Origin: Mytilus galloprovincialis
Taxonomy: Eukaryota > Mollusca > Bivalvia > Mytilida > Mytilidae
Reading direction: 5' to 3'
Length of the DNA stretch: 64,000 nt
Assembly (NCBI RefSeq): GCF_965363235.1
Contig: NC_134849.1
Location: 11,930,863 to 11,994,862, forward strand
Part shown: in pieces, positions 44,001-55,700 of the stretch
Position numbering within the stretch: position 1 is the first letter of the stretch
How the letters are laid out: each line of letters opens with the position of its first letter
Program-made: the position numbers and the translations under genes
The notes under the pieces: model-generated
Told to the model about the DNA's origin: nothing
The model's database searches: none
What the model saw: only the letters and a program-made list of their open reading frames with translations

Positions 44001-45751
44001 ACATTTATGTACAATGTATAGTTTTGTGTAATATACTTGAATTTAAGTAAGTGAAAATAGCTTGTATGCAAATTTTCGTATACATTTCACCGTGGTATGA
44101 AATCTACATTGTATGCCGCTAATCAATATACTATTTATGTGTGTCATTTGCCCTAATCTTTGTCAGAGAAAACTAAAAAAAATGGACAATGAAAATTATT
44201 TTTTATTGTTCTTTTTATGAATTACTCATCCCTTCATAGCTTTATATATTTGTCCCTTAAGGGGGTATGGGTGTCTTTTGCCACCTTGGATTGTAAAAAA
44301 AACAGAGAACTAAGGTCCAGATTTTCTATTAAGTTTATAGCAAAATTTGATGAAGGAATACAGATATTTAATGTGAATTTTCATTTAAAAGAACCAATTT
44401 ATAAGAATATAACTGATAAATATTAATTTTTTTACAAAACTGGTGTAGATTATTTCTGGTTGTTTTTAAAATGTTTTTAGATTGTCGTGTTTTAGGGGTG
44501 ATAACTCTAAAACAGTGCATTTTCTGGATTAATCTACATGGAATTTTCCTTTTTTGTATTTTGGTCGGAAAAATACCGAACGGTGACACTATTTTTTCTC
44601 TTGATGTTCTCAAAGCATTGTCTTTTCATAATTTATTTTACAATTCTATCATTTAGTTTAGTTTCTTATCACGCAATAATGTTTTTCCTGTAAAATCCAT
44701 ACAACATGTTTCATTTTGTCACAACCTGTAGCTTGAGAAAATGCGCGGTGACCTATCATTTTTATTATATTTTTGAATATAAATTAACAGATACTACGCA
44801 TTTGCAAAGTATGAACAAATTCTATCATTTTTATTTTAGACTCCAATACCACCTGAAACGAGTATTTTGATTTCTTTGTTTATTTAATGACACTACATAA
44901 TTAAACTATGTTAGCTTTAAAGTCAGCATGGTGTGGTTGTTATTAATATATCTGATATATTATGATTCAATGTCTATATTTTAAAGTTTTGTGTTCTATT
45001 ATTTGTGTTCCCTAATGTGTTTGGCCTTTTACTTTTAGTCATCGCGTCATCATTTTATTTTCGAGCTATGAGATTGACTGTCCATCTGGTATATTTCATC
45101 CCTCTCTTAAAGCAAATGATTTTTTATAGGAATATGCCAACACTTTAAATAAGGCTGAATTTATCGAAAAAGCTTTCTTGTCATCCATACCACATCTTTA
45201 TATCTATATGAACAATAGAAAGAGTAAATTTGAATTCGTTTATTTCCGAGGGTAACACTTTTCATGGATTGAACAAAACTTAAACTTTCGTGGACATTTA
45301 ATTTCGTGGTTTTGACAAATACTATATACAAACCTATGAAATTAGTTATTCGTTGAACATTAAAATTCTTGGTTCACCTTTACCTACGAATTCCACGAAA
45401 ATTGGTATCCAACGAAAAATAATTAATCCACAGTATTACATCAGGATAAATTTCTGTTATGCAGGTACCATTCCAGTACTCAGAAAGAATTCTCTTCGTC
45501 GAATAGTAAGTACTTTGAGTGAAGAGAACTGCTACAATCTTGGACAACATTTAAATATTTCTACAAACAGAATGAATAAGTTAAGAAATGAAGAAACAAT
45601 AAGAGAAAGACTTCTTCCGACATGGAGACCAAATCGGCCTAATGAAAGATTAGTTTACAATCTTGTAGAAGCTTTAAGAGCAATCGATAAAGACGAAGAG
45701 GCAGACAATGTCGAGGAAGCGTTTTCAAGCAACATGGAATTCTTAGATTAA
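32088..45751 (+). CDS. ankyrin - ZU5 - UPA-like - death domain protein, predicted autoproteolytic (11 coding exons, 741 aa)
   Basis: The exons are 32088-32177, 32896-32997, 34040-34138, 35110-35309, 35942-36296, 37516-37705, 39674-39938, 40828-41077, 41558-41903, 42589-42630 and 45465-45751. All borders are GT/AG, phases match, and the total is 2226 nt. Residues 1-125 carry ankyrin repeats, and exons 2 and 3 encode one repeat each (NTALHYASAAG, DGHTAVHFAV). Residues 164-282 are an unassigned beta-rich segment. ZU5 runs from about 298 to 433 (KIEIPEGAF at 327-335) and ends in HFS at 431-433. A UPA-like segment covers about 434-570, then a linker. The death domain is 653-738 (LRRIVSTLSEENCYNLGQHL, LLPTW). 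HF|S at the ZU5-UPA border is the self-cleavage site of PIDD and UNC5CL. Cleavage would free a 309-residue UPA-death fragment. It is probably a cytoplasmic signalling adaptor in cell death or NF-kB-type pathways. No signal peptide or membrane helix is seen. Confidence 0.87.
33040..33390 (-). repeat. AGACAACTCTCCATCC dispersed repeat, long copy in intron
   Basis: It begins about 45 nt after the donor of the second coding exon. It contains CCCGTTGCAATTCTTTGCAC, GTCCTAATTCATGAATCT, TTGTCGTTTGTTGATGTGG, ACCTATAATGGTTAACTTTT and GGATGAATAGTTGTTTCATT. It is the fullest copy in the window of this family's 5' part. Confidence 0.65.
36860..37115 (+). repeat. AGACAACTCTCC-family repeat, diverged copy
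   Basis: AAGAAGATGTGGTATGAGTC, then CAGACTACGATCTTCAACAC, GGAGCTTTGTCTTACACAAA and CAACACACGACAACTACTGG. It is in reverse orientation to the copy at 33 kb, with the central pairing-arm block damaged. It is intronic. Confidence 0.5.
37720..37940 (+). repeat. dispersed repeat abutting a splice donor
   Basis: GAACTCCGAGGAAAATTCAA, AAAGTCCCTTATCAAATTGC, GACAACAACTGTCATATTCC and CTCACTTGTATGACGGTCGC. It begins within about 20 nt of the donor of the ZU5 exon (37705). Reading through that donor stays open to 37800, so intron retention would give a truncated protein ending in repeat-derived residues. Confidence 0.7.
38709..38745. repeat. hairpin ATATCAAACCG / CGGTTTGATAT
   Basis: The inverted repeat has 11-12-bp arms separated by about 12 nt (ACTGCTAGTAGC). 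It sits directly before the GACGCGCG-core repeat copy, possibly as its terminal structure. Confidence 0.55.
38735..38900 (+). repeat. GACGCGCG-core dispersed repeat, best-preserved copy
   Basis: AATAAACTCATCATAGATAC, TACGCCAGACGCGCG (from 38786), TTTCGTCTACAAAAGACTCA, TCAGTGACGCTCGAATCCAA and AAAAAGCCAAATAAAGTACG. Intronic, between the exons for ZU5 strands. Confidence 0.75.
39180..39375. repeat. GATTA-rich low-order repeat
   Basis: GATTA/GATTAT/GATTAC words recur many times in under 200 bp (for example TGATTACTTGATTATTTC, GATTATGTGATTATATTGG). No clean period could be set by eye. Confidence 0.4.
39470..39520 (-). repeat. fragment of the CTCCGAGGAAAATTC dispersed repeat
   Basis: AACTTTCCGTTTTGAATTTT then CCTCGGAGTACAGTATTTTG, the reverse complement of the start of the 37.7-kb copy. 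Only this end is present. Confidence 0.55.
39928..39936 (+). other. HFS codons: predicted autoproteolysis site (residues 431-433)
   Basis: CAT TTT TCA encodes His431-Phe432-Ser433, followed across the next intron by Ile-Tyr-Val. In PIDD and UNC5CL the peptide bond between Phe and Ser in HFS, at the end of a ZU5 domain, is cut by the protein itself, with the serine as nucleophile. Here the motif is at the equivalent position, right before the UPA-like segment. Cleavage is predicted, not shown. Confidence 0.65.
43008..43172. repeat. foldback element, arms of about 73 bp
   Basis: The left arm (43008-43081) runs AGAATAACAGTACTGTAGTT, GAGGAGTTCCCACCGTCAA, GATTTGACGGTTGCAAATC, CGTTTTACTG. The right arm (43099-43172) is its reverse complement with few mismatches (CAGTAAAACTG ... 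TACTGTTATTCC). The loop is about 17 nt, TCTCCGCTACGCGTTGC. Minus frames of 66-70 codons over it are by-products. It lies in the intron before the death-domain exon. Confidence 0.85.
45225..45430 (+). repeat. repeat-like segment just upstream of the death-domain exon
   Basis: TTTCGTGG, TTCCGAGGG, CACGAAAATTGG and CCAACGAAAAATAATTAA words recall a widespread bivalve repeat of the type TTTCGTGGATCAACGAA. Its end is about 35 nt before the acceptor at 45464. The identification is from memory and tentative. Confidence 0.4.
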
Positions 45752-46080
45752 ACACACAATAATTATACAGATATGTCTACAATGATGACATACGCTAATT
45801 GAAGTATTATAAGCGGAACACTTAATTACTTTTTAGTAATTGATTGCCTTCTATTGAATATTGTTATATTTTTTTTATTTTTCGTGCTGTCTTTCTTATG
45901 CATCTACTATTTGATCACATCATTGGTGTGTTATTCACTTTTTAGTTAACAGCGTATTTCTTAACATAATTGGATCCACGGGTTGCGGGTAGACAATAAC
46001 TATGTTAGAAAATGTATATCACAAAAACGTCTATCCGTTTACATTACAATCTTATTGTTAGATTAAGTGTTTGGTATATC

Positions 46081-46086
46081 AATAAA
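46081..46086 (+). terminator. candidate polyadenylation signal of the ankyrin-death-domain gene
   Basis: AATAAATAAA lies 330 nt after the TAA stop at 45749-45751. It is the first AATAAA downstream. Confidence 0.5.
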
Positions 46087-46846
46087 TAAAAAGTAAATTT
46101 ACAAGAATATCGAACCTCAATTGTCTTTGAGATATGTTCACTGTTAGATACCAGTACTTGGATTATTTTGTGTTATTTTGGTTTAATTGTGTAAAATATC
46201 AGATGTGTAATTGTTTTCAAACAAGTGTTTGTGTTGTGTGAAAAGGGATCAGCATTCGCAAACATGTTTGACCCTAAGCATTTTTGTTAGTTGCTTGTCG
46301 CAAAGGAAATAATTCCCAAGTGATTTCCAGATGTATTCTTCTTCAATATATTATTTTTTGTTCATTGCCGTTTAATTAGACATGTTACGATAAAGTATAT
46401 TCTCGACGCTGAGGTTGACAAATTAGACCTTAAATTTGGGGACGTTGTCAAAGCATTGATTATAGATATAACAGGTGAAAATTAAATCCTATGAGTCTTG
46501 GTTAATTCAAATCACATTTATCTAGAGAATCATGATGTAACATCCTATATGACAATTGCTTTTGTGATATCATTGCTGACTATCACAAGACATAAAAGGT
46601 ATAGGCGTGCAGGAGTGGGTGGGCTAGAAAAAGAGGGACGGAGAGTTATACAAGTTCATTCAATTCTAGATTGATCATATATACATAGTAAGCCAGTTAT
46701 ACATTAGTTTTATTGTGGTATTACAGTTCCTGAAAAATTTTAGTCTGTCGCTCCACTAATCCCGCACAAAGCTCTAGAGTATGGTTGATTTTGTCTCTCG
46801 GGTGTCTCCATAAGCTTCCAATGATTCTGAAAGTTTGTAAGCGCCT

Positions 46847-48610
46847 TATAGGTTGCATTTCTGTAAATATTGACAATGCAATTTCTCATAGGAACTCCTT
46901 TTACGGCTAAAACTGTACCACTTTTACTATGAAGTTTTGAAAAAAATCTTACCCTAGAATTGAAAGTTCATATGCACCACAATTTTTTTCAAAGGTCAAA
47001 ATATAGGGCTGTGTGGCATATTTTCAACGTTTATATGCCCTGAACTTCTCAGAGTTTAAACTTACACTAATTTTCTTAACTACCCCTACCTCGAATGAAA
47101 GGTTACCACAGATTTCAATGTAAACAATATGCACGTGTTTATTTACTGGTAACATTCCCAAGTTCTGTCTCTGTGATATGGAACACAATGAGCATAACTT
47201 GGAACCAGTATGTAAACAAAATTAATTTTCTATGAATATTCAATTACTCCCCAAAAGAGGCGTGTTTTGAGAAACAGCTGTATTTACAAAGTGCAACCTA
47301 TACAGACATTTATTCAAATAGAAAACTCTCTAAAATCAGTTTTTCTCACATTAATACTCATTTATCGGAATTAAAGTCTTAAAGAAATCACTGTGTATAC
47401 TCTAAGTTTTTCTTTACTAAACATTTTATACCCCCTCCCCTGTTTCAATTTTTTAAAGAATTTGAAAACCAGACTTTAATTTTTGCCAGCTTACCCTATT
47501 TTTATATTTTCTGATAAAAAATGCCTAGAACCTGATAAAAACTGTTTTGATAACATATTGAAAGCATATCAGAATATCATAAATGTAATGTTTAGCAGTC
47601 AATCATTACAACATTCAAGATTATATAAAGTATCCAATCCAGCCTCTATCTCCAGTCCACATCTTACTGTATGCCTATTTGTCAATTAAAGAACACATTT
47701 TCTGCCTCAAATGTTCAATTTAGAATTCTTGTCACAACAGTATCATCTGTAACCATATATCTGACACAATTTAGCTACTATATATACTATAAGTGTTCAA
47801 ACAAAGCCATATTTGCAATAGTTGTATGTATGCAGATACCAGTCTGAGATATAAATTCACTTAAAGTGTTGTAGAGATGACTGCTAACATCTGATTTTTG
47901 CATAACTTCCAAGCATAGTTATTGTTTTCTATATCAAGAACTTTAAAATCATAAAATCATAGCATTTACAAGTTTACTTAAATTATTTGTTTTATGACCC
48001 AGGGGGTAGGCAATGTTCTATGTTTTTTGCCCCTGGGGCCTCAAATTTCCTAAATCATTCTGCTGTTTCTAGCAATTTGGAATATTTAGTACATATTCAG
48101 GATAGAACACATTATTGTAAGTTTTCTTGAGATATTTTTGTTTTGCTAGCTTGTATTTATTATGCCGTGGTGACAAAAAAAAGCAGATTTAGGTGTTGCG
48201 GCTTACTTTTGGGTTATCGAAAGGAAACAAATACCCCATATATAATATTCAGGAAGGATCTATGAGTTTCAATGACGAAGAGTAAATATAAGCACTAATT
48301 AACAATTTAACTTACAAATATGCAAATATTATGATTTAATTTTGTATCCAGGACTTTAAGTAAACTATGCATACTGTAAACTGTGAATTTATGCTGAGTC
48401 ATCATATTTAAGGCCCAGGATTCTATCAATCTTCATTAAATATTTATAAAACTTCTTATTTGAGTTAATTTCTTTAAAATCTGTGAAATAAAGCAAATTT
48501 GGTTAAATTCTGAATGTTCCCCTTTTTCACCCTATATAGGTTGCATTTCCGTAAATATTGACAATGCAATTTCCCATAGGAACTCCTTTTACGGCTAAAA
48601 CTGTACCACC
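46847..48610. mobile_element. 1.76-kb segment bounded by 76-bp direct repeats
   Basis: TATAGGTTGCATTT(C)TGTAAATATTGACAATGC... at 46847-46922 recurs at 48535-48610 with about three changes, both ending TACGGCTAAAACTGTACCA. GCGCCT occurs just before the first copy (46841-46846) and just after the second (48614-48619), a possible target duplication. A reversed GCAACCTATA also occurs at about 47287. The interior has a GGGGGCTC-rich patch near 48000 but no long frame. The ends do not have TG...CA, so it is not a standard LTR pair. Confidence 0.5.
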
Positions 48611-48619
48611 TTGGCGCCT

Positions 48620-49140
48620 ATTTTCTTCGGATGGCTAAGAAATATTAGGGCATATATAATTTCCCAAAGAACGAGAATCAAGGCATTTATTGTTGCACTG
48701 ACAGCATGAACAGAAGCTTCAAAGAGTAAAGACAACATTACATATATAAATTTCGGTAAAACATTACATATATAGCAAGGGTAGCGTCTCAACCACAAAA
48801 TTACCATCATTAGACGGTTGATTGGAAGTCCAATTACGCCTTACATTTCTGATAGTATTTCTGGTGTCACAAACCTATTATCGTCTTGAAAATACACGCA
48901 ACATTTAGATATACATTTAGGTGGCAAACAACTGAATCAAAAACATGCACTCCTTTGTTTGCTTTCCATAACTATGTAAAATGACCGTTACATATATATT
49001 CAAGAGTAGGTATAAAACAGATTATAATACTTAAGACTATTTGAAAGGTCTATTAAGGGTTCGCCGACGAATTAACACACTATGTACCCCGTGTCTCCGT
49101 TGCCCCACAAATCTACTGCATTTACATGACCGCTTAACCC
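48620..49140. other. non-coding, nothing recognised
   Basis: The 71-codon minus frame at 48595-48810 starts inside the repeat and has no family features. Confidence 0.35.
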
Positions 49141-49178
49141 CCCGCCACCAACACCCCCCACCCCCCCCCCCCCCCCCA
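49140..49178. repeat. poly-C tract
   Basis: CCCCCCACCC followed by an uninterrupted run of about 20 C, a strong departure from the AT-rich surroundings. The exact length is likely unreliable in any assembly. Confidence 0.8.
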
Positions 49179-49909
49179 TTATTTTTGCATTAGAGTTTCA
49201 TAAAATTATTATGGAATTAACTTGTATCTATTTCTTATATTACTTATGGTACAAATGTTATCGAATATTCTTTCCATACTGAATTGCTTCCAAAAAGACC
49301 AATGCAGTTTTTAAATAATATTCAATGTATACACAGTTGTGTTTTGACACAGTCCCCACATTTAAAGTGTAATTTGTCAACCTCGGCGTCGTGAATATAC
49401 CTTTTCGTAATATGTCTATTAGTTGATATACACCGATACTAACCGTGTGTGTACTCACACGATGCAAAGGTCATTAAATGCCGTTTAAATTTCGGATTGT
49501 GCATCCTCACTTTTCCGGAGATTTCGGTTTACCGTCCCGGAAATAAAGAACAGTCCTCGTAAATTTGTTATCCTTTAAATAAATTTATTCTAATAAATGA
49601 CAAATTTAAAACTGTCATTAGATCTTTGAATATTGTTTTTATTGGTATTAATATTGTTTTTGTTATCAGTAAATTAAAAGCAAACCAAATATTATTGTTA
49701 AATACATATGCATTTTCATGCATCTTCAATCAATCGATTCTTAAATCTTGAAATTGCACAAGGTAATGTTTTTTCTGTTTATGAGGCGTATTAAAGCCGA
49801 TGGATGTTGAAAGTGTTGTGGTTGATAGTTCAATCTTGTATTGATTTTTATAGGGTTTGAACTACCTGCCAATAACTTCGAGAACTCTCAAATCTTTACT
49901 TAGTATCTT

Positions 49910-50460
49910 TTTGTTGTTGGAATGTACAAGTACCCGGTCACTTTCACGTGTTTTTGTTATATGTATTCATATTTGAATACATCTGAGGAATTTTATAGAT
50001 CATTCTTATGTTGTACTGTTAAACAGTTAAGGGGAGGGTTGGGATCCTGCTTACATGTTAAACCCTGCAACATTATGTATGTATGTCGCTGTATCGATGC
50101 AGAAGCTTGTTCTTCAGTCAGTGTTATTTGTTGCTTACATATTTGGTTTTCGTTTTTTCTTTTTTTTTACTATTCATATAAAGTGGATGTTGGCATTTAA
50201 AGGCAACCATACGGCCTTCAACGATGAAACAACATGTTCTGCTATAAATGACCACGACATGAAAACAAGGAAAACTAACGGTATAATTCTCAACAAAAAA
50301 GTTTACAAAAAACAAATATTACAAACATGAAAAAAATGACAACCACTGAACTACAGTATCCTGCCTAGGTACAGGCACATACGGAATGAAACAGGGTTAA
50401 ACATTTTTATGAGCGCTCAAACCTCTTCTAACCTTGGGCAGTGGTGTAACAGAACAACAA
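49910..50460 (+). repeat. dispersed repeat, composite copy
   Basis: The first part (49910-50165) matches the 19.2-kb repeat (GGAATGTACAAGTACCCGGT, TTCTTATGTTGTACTGTTAA, GGGTTGGGATCCTGCTTACA). The second part (50330-50460), ATGACAACCACTGAACTACA, TAGGTACAGGCACATACGGA, GGGTTAAACATTTTTATGAG, matches the 57.17-57.24 kb block (CTGACTTGGGACAGGCGC, GGGTTAAACATGTTTGTGAG). Frames of 91-92 codons across it are not considered genes. Confidence 0.55.
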
Positions 50461-50989
50461 AAAAATGAACAATAAAAGTCAATTGAAAAATGCTTAACCC
50501 ATCTAATTTTACTGCAAGGGGATATTTCGTCGGATGATGTATGCATAACAAGATAAGCATTCCCTATTATAACCGATGCACCCATTTTGCGTCTGTTCAG
50601 TATTCATACAATTCCCTCGGTCTGTCTTTGTTACGTTCAGTCATCTTCTAAATAGAATTATAAGGTTAAAACAAGTGCTATCATGATATACGTTATTTGT
50701 TTTTCTTATTGTTGAATGCCGTATAGTCACCATCAATTTCAACAGGAATATATATTTTTCGTGCTGTTTAAGAATTTTTGTGACTCAGACCTCTAGCCAT
50801 TTTTTGACCGGTATATCAAGGAACTGTGTACTTTGAACATTCAATTGCGTACTTATATATAAAACACCCTTCACCAATGCAAGGCACAACTTTACCTTGT
50901 TAGTTATACAATGGTTGTATATGGTTAGTAAAGGCAACAGTAGTATACCTGTGTTCAAAAGTTACAAATCGATTATCATATACACGAAC

Positions 50990-51095
50990 TATTTGAACAA
51001 CTGTCATATTCATGACTTCGTGCAGGAAAAAATGGTAGTTTGATCCTGGTTTAAAGGAAAGCCAAACCTCCTGCTTAATGACCATGTTACAAAAT
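50990..51095 (+). repeat. fragment of the GACAACTGTCATATTCCTGA dispersed repeat
   Basis: GAACAACTGTCATATTCATG, ATGGTAGTTTGATCCTGGTT and GACCATGTTACAAAATCGC blocks correspond to the second half of the 37.7-kb copy. Confidence 0.5.
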
Positions 51096-51779
51096 CGCTA
51101 AACACAATGCGACAGAAATACAACACAAACAAGCACAACAACATTCATAATAAAGAAATGCACCAAGAAATATAACTAGAAAAAAGGTAGTTCAAGTTGA
51201 GGACTATTGCAAATGTTATGCTAATACACAGCATAGGTTCGTGTTTCTCAAACTGTGTTGATTAGTTTGTTAGTTCTACCATGAGAAATTAAATGTCCAG
51301 TTAGTAGTTCATAATTATGAGTGAAACTGGTTTTCTTTGCACGGAGGAAATCACTCCAAGTAGACGAAGAAAACCTAGAAAACTGATTATTTAAACGTTT
51401 TTAGTGTTGCTAGTTTGTAGTGTTTCTTTTTTTTTTTTTTCGAAGATGCGGGTAAAGTTAAGTCTCTGTGTTATACGTGTTTTCTAGGAACGTAGTAAAC
51501 AACTTAAAAGACAAATATTACTATATGAGTTTTAATCAAGACTTAAATATAAATATTTAAATCATATTTTATTTCAAACATGATATATGTCCGTGTGTCA
51601 AAAACGTCTAAAAAAAGTACAAACTGATTTCGTCGTTCATCAGAATAATTTGTGTTTGCTTAAGTAATTAAAATTTGCTTTAGAGGCAAAACGAAAGAAG
51701 TTTGTAATGTGTATTCATTATATTTATACCGTTAACATGTTTAATATAAAAGCTATTTGACGTCTTATCCCAGGCATAG

Positions 51780-51955
51780 ATTACCTTAGCCGTATTTGGC
51801 AAAATTTTTTGGAATTTTGGATCCTCAATGCTCTTCAACTTTGTATTTGTTTGGCTTTATAAATATTTTGATATGAGTGTCACTGATGAGTCTGATGAAG
51901 ACGAAACTCGCGTCTGCCGTACTAAATTATAATCCTGGTACCTTTGAAATCTATT
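51780..51955 (-). repeat. GACGCGCG-core dispersed repeat, copy
   Basis: The minus-orientation blocks are ACCTTAGCCGTATTTGGCAA, GGATCCTCAATGCTCTTCAA, GTGTCACTGATGAGTCTGAT and GAAGACGAAACTCGCGTCTG, ending CCTGGTACCTTTGAA. The 5' TTAGCCGTATTTGGCAAAA block is the reverse of the tail seen at about 2090. Confidence 0.75.
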
Positions 51956-52777
51956 TATGCCCAAAAAAAAGTAGAATAACAAAATTTTACTCAATTGTGT
52001 TTTTACTTTTATTTGCATCTTATTCAATGATTTATGACTATTGAACATCAGTTGGCCATTATAAATATGCTGAAAGCAGTCATGTCATATTTGTTAAGCT
52101 GAATATTGACACAGAGACAACATTACTATCCAATCCTCAAGAGGCAAATATTGTTCAAATTACAATTTTCTTTTATATTGAAGAGTATTAATGTACATTT
52201 AAATAATTTTGTTTTACTATTATTGTCGTCTCTATTTAGACGATGATTAATAGTAAAACGATGCGCAGTGTATTTTCTGTTTGATAACTGAATGTAGGTT
52301 ACATTTCTTAATGACACATTGTCAGCATTTTCATATGCATTTGAACACTAAAAATACAAAACGGCGTAATCATTGTAGCTTTTGTGATATACGAAAAAAA
52401 TCATGGCCTTATGAAAACTTTCAGTAAAACAAGCTATATGACAGTGTTTTATCGTTGATTTAAATACATGTTCACCATTTTATCAAAAAAATCATTCGGA
52501 AACCTTCATTTGGCCACATTGTTTTTGCACGTTTTGCACTTAAACAATTTAACCCACCAAAGATAAATGACAGAAATATGTATTCCAATCCTGTTGTTTA
52601 TTATTAATGGAAACTATATCGACCAGCATGAAATAAATGATTTTAAAATGACACATACTGCTTTCAACATGTTCAAAATTTGGCAATCAGAAAAAAAATT
52701 AATTAAACATTACATTCGGCTTGACTTTAAATCAGAGTGTATGTCATCTTATTGAAAATGATTATTCCCTTTAACAG

Positions 52778-55700
52778 GAAACAGATAATTTAAACATTTT
52801 CATTGGATACAAAAAGCAGGAAGTTTTGGCACAGTTTGGTTCTATATTTGAACTCAACAATTGTAACACACATAAGATACATATCTACATTCAATATTTT
52901 ATAACCACATGCCAGATATTTAAATCCTTTGATATTTTTGTAATAATTAACTACAATAAAGGCAGCCATAAATGTATATTATTAACAAGTTTATCGATGT
53001 CGAGGAATCAGAGACAACCGGAAGTATTCAGAAATCTAGGAAACACGAACACAGTCAAGATAACATACACCAGAGAAAGTAAGATTATCTATAGTTCTAA
53101 TTTGACGTTTTTCAGACGTTTTATTCCTAAAGTGAACACTCGTTGTAAAATAAGAATATATTCATATGTCGACTGATAAGCAACGTCATGATTTGTTTGT
53201 GCTGTTCAAATCTTACTCCCGTGTCGTATCCTTTATTTGAAGGATGTACTTCACGTCAGATGGCAGAAATAACGTCATTGAACGATGACGTCCAATGTAA
53301 GAATGTATGGTGTTAATTGGAAAATGCACGAAAAGAAACTGAAAGCCATTGTTCAATGTCCACATCTTCTTTAACGAAATAAGGTAGTCAATTGAATGCA
53401 TTCAAATCTGTCAAAAGTACATGCATGTATTGTGTTAATTTGTCGTTTCCGCACTCTTAATTTACCTACTCACATTTTAAGACAGTTATGTACCATGCTT
53501 AGTAACACGAACCATATTTTGACTATTTTACCGATTATGTCTGTTTTGTTCACGCATCGTTGTCAAAATAACGGAAAATTGATGCAAATGTCATAAAAGA
53601 GTAAGTTTTAGCGTTATAAAACCAAGTTCAATCCACAATTTTCTACATTTGAAAATGGTTGTACCAAGTCAGGAATATGACAGCTGTTATCCATTCGTTT
53701 TACGTTTTTTATCCTTTGATTTTTTCCATTTGATTAGGGACTTTCCGTTTTGAATTTTCCTCGGAGTTCAGTATTTTTGTGGTTTAACTTTTTTCTAGAT
53801 CGAATTTAGGTCGTGCCTTTTTAACTCTTCTCGAAATATGTTCATTTCTAATAAAACAAAATGGTGCATTACATGTTTCACACTCTAACATTATTTTGTT
53901 TTTAATTAATTGTTATGAAACATAATGCTTACTTACTCAACATAAATCAGTTTTGAATTTGGATGGCGTCATTTTGATCTTCTGTGCTGTGTGGCATTAC
54001 AAAAAAAAAATATGTTGAATTTGCTGTGTCCGCCACCGAAATTTACTTTGTATCACTCAATGATTTAAAACTTATACAAAATGTATATAAACATCACACT
54101 TAAACCAAGTTTGAATATGGAAGGAACTCTCATAGCCCTTGGGTTTTCATCCCTTATATACAGATACTTAAGTTACAGGCTGAATTTGCCAATTACGCCC
54201 TTGACGTTTACTTTGCTTTATCAATATTTATGGTAAAAAAAATTCCGCTCTATCACTTTCTATGGTTGTATTGGAAATGACTAGTCTGATAGTCATGTCT
54301 TTTTTCTCATCTGATGTATTTCAGCATTTGTTGTATGAATTACTTTTAACTAGTCTTGTTGGGATTTAACTTTTGCATTTTTGCAATTCTTTCAGTTACC
54401 TCAGGCAATCTCTTGTCTGGTAAGTATAAATACCATGCAATTAATGTCTATGAACATAACTATATCTCACTTTGTTAAACAATTGAAAATGGAAATGGGG
54501 AATGTTTTTAAGAGACCACAACCCGACTGAAGGCACTCGATTGATTTTCAACACAGCAAGAAATCAAGCACCCTGAAGAGACATTAAACAGAATAGGTTC
54601 TTTAAATGATTTAATTTTAGACAGACTTATCGAAATAATTATATTGATACTCGAAAAAACTTAAAATACAACATGTTTTTAAGGTGTAAGTTTAAATCAA
54701 TGGTTTAGTGGGATACTCTCATGCGCCTATTTTATCGTTTAATAATAATAATAAAAAACTACTGAAAATAAGAAGGCATAGATTTCATAACGACATTCAA
54801 ACTGACATAAAAACAGTCCTGGAAGTGCATAGTCTAGATATAAAAAAGCAAGGTATTGTAATTAAAAAGTAATAACAATGAATATATAAAATATTGCTCA
54901 AACTAGATTTTTGTATTTCTTTCATTTTAGGAAATTGCGATATTGGACCCAACAGTGGTCGACATAATTCAATATCGTTTGCATATGAACAAGGTAATAT
55001 GTATTGCGATATATGTTTCTTATATATATATAAAATACCATCGCGTTAAAAATAGTTATCGAAAAAAACAATTACAATGTTTCGCTATTACCATGATTTA
55101 AACATTTCATGATTTAGAACATAGGTCCAAATTTTTTATGACACAACAACAAAACAATAAAAAATGTTTTGAACAGCAGTAATCGTGATCCCGGTTTTGG
55201 CGGTGAGCACAAGAGTTTCACAAGCAACATGATGTCATCCCGGTATAATGACGACATTCATCTAAAATGGCTTTGTAATAAAACAAACAGCTATATTCAC
55301 TTAGGAAGCAACTTATTTGGTTAATACATCAAAAGTATATAAAAACAGGTAGGTGCCTGCATTATAAGATCAGATATAAGCTATTTGGTACTTGAAAAAC
55401 TAAATCGCAGTAATACTTGATAACACTATCAAACATCATACATAATTCATATGAATATACAATGATTGAACGTTGTTTCTGGCGTTGGGCAGACACTAAA
55501 ATATTGGCAGTTAAAAAAAAATCCATCATATGTTATGTTGAAATAAAACCGAAGAAATGTTCACGTTATATTTTTTTTACTTAACAGTCCTTTAATTATT
55601 AATTGAATATGACACATAGGTGAATCAGGATAGACACTGTTCATTATAACAAATGCATACATATGATACTGTGAAAAATGAATTTGGTTCGTTAAATTTC

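Noticed and set aside
49747..49762. First exon of the tail-anchored gene ending at a GTAATG donor (ATG near 49708)
   Set aside because: The frame is open but ends in phase 1, whereas the exon at 52778 needs phase 0.
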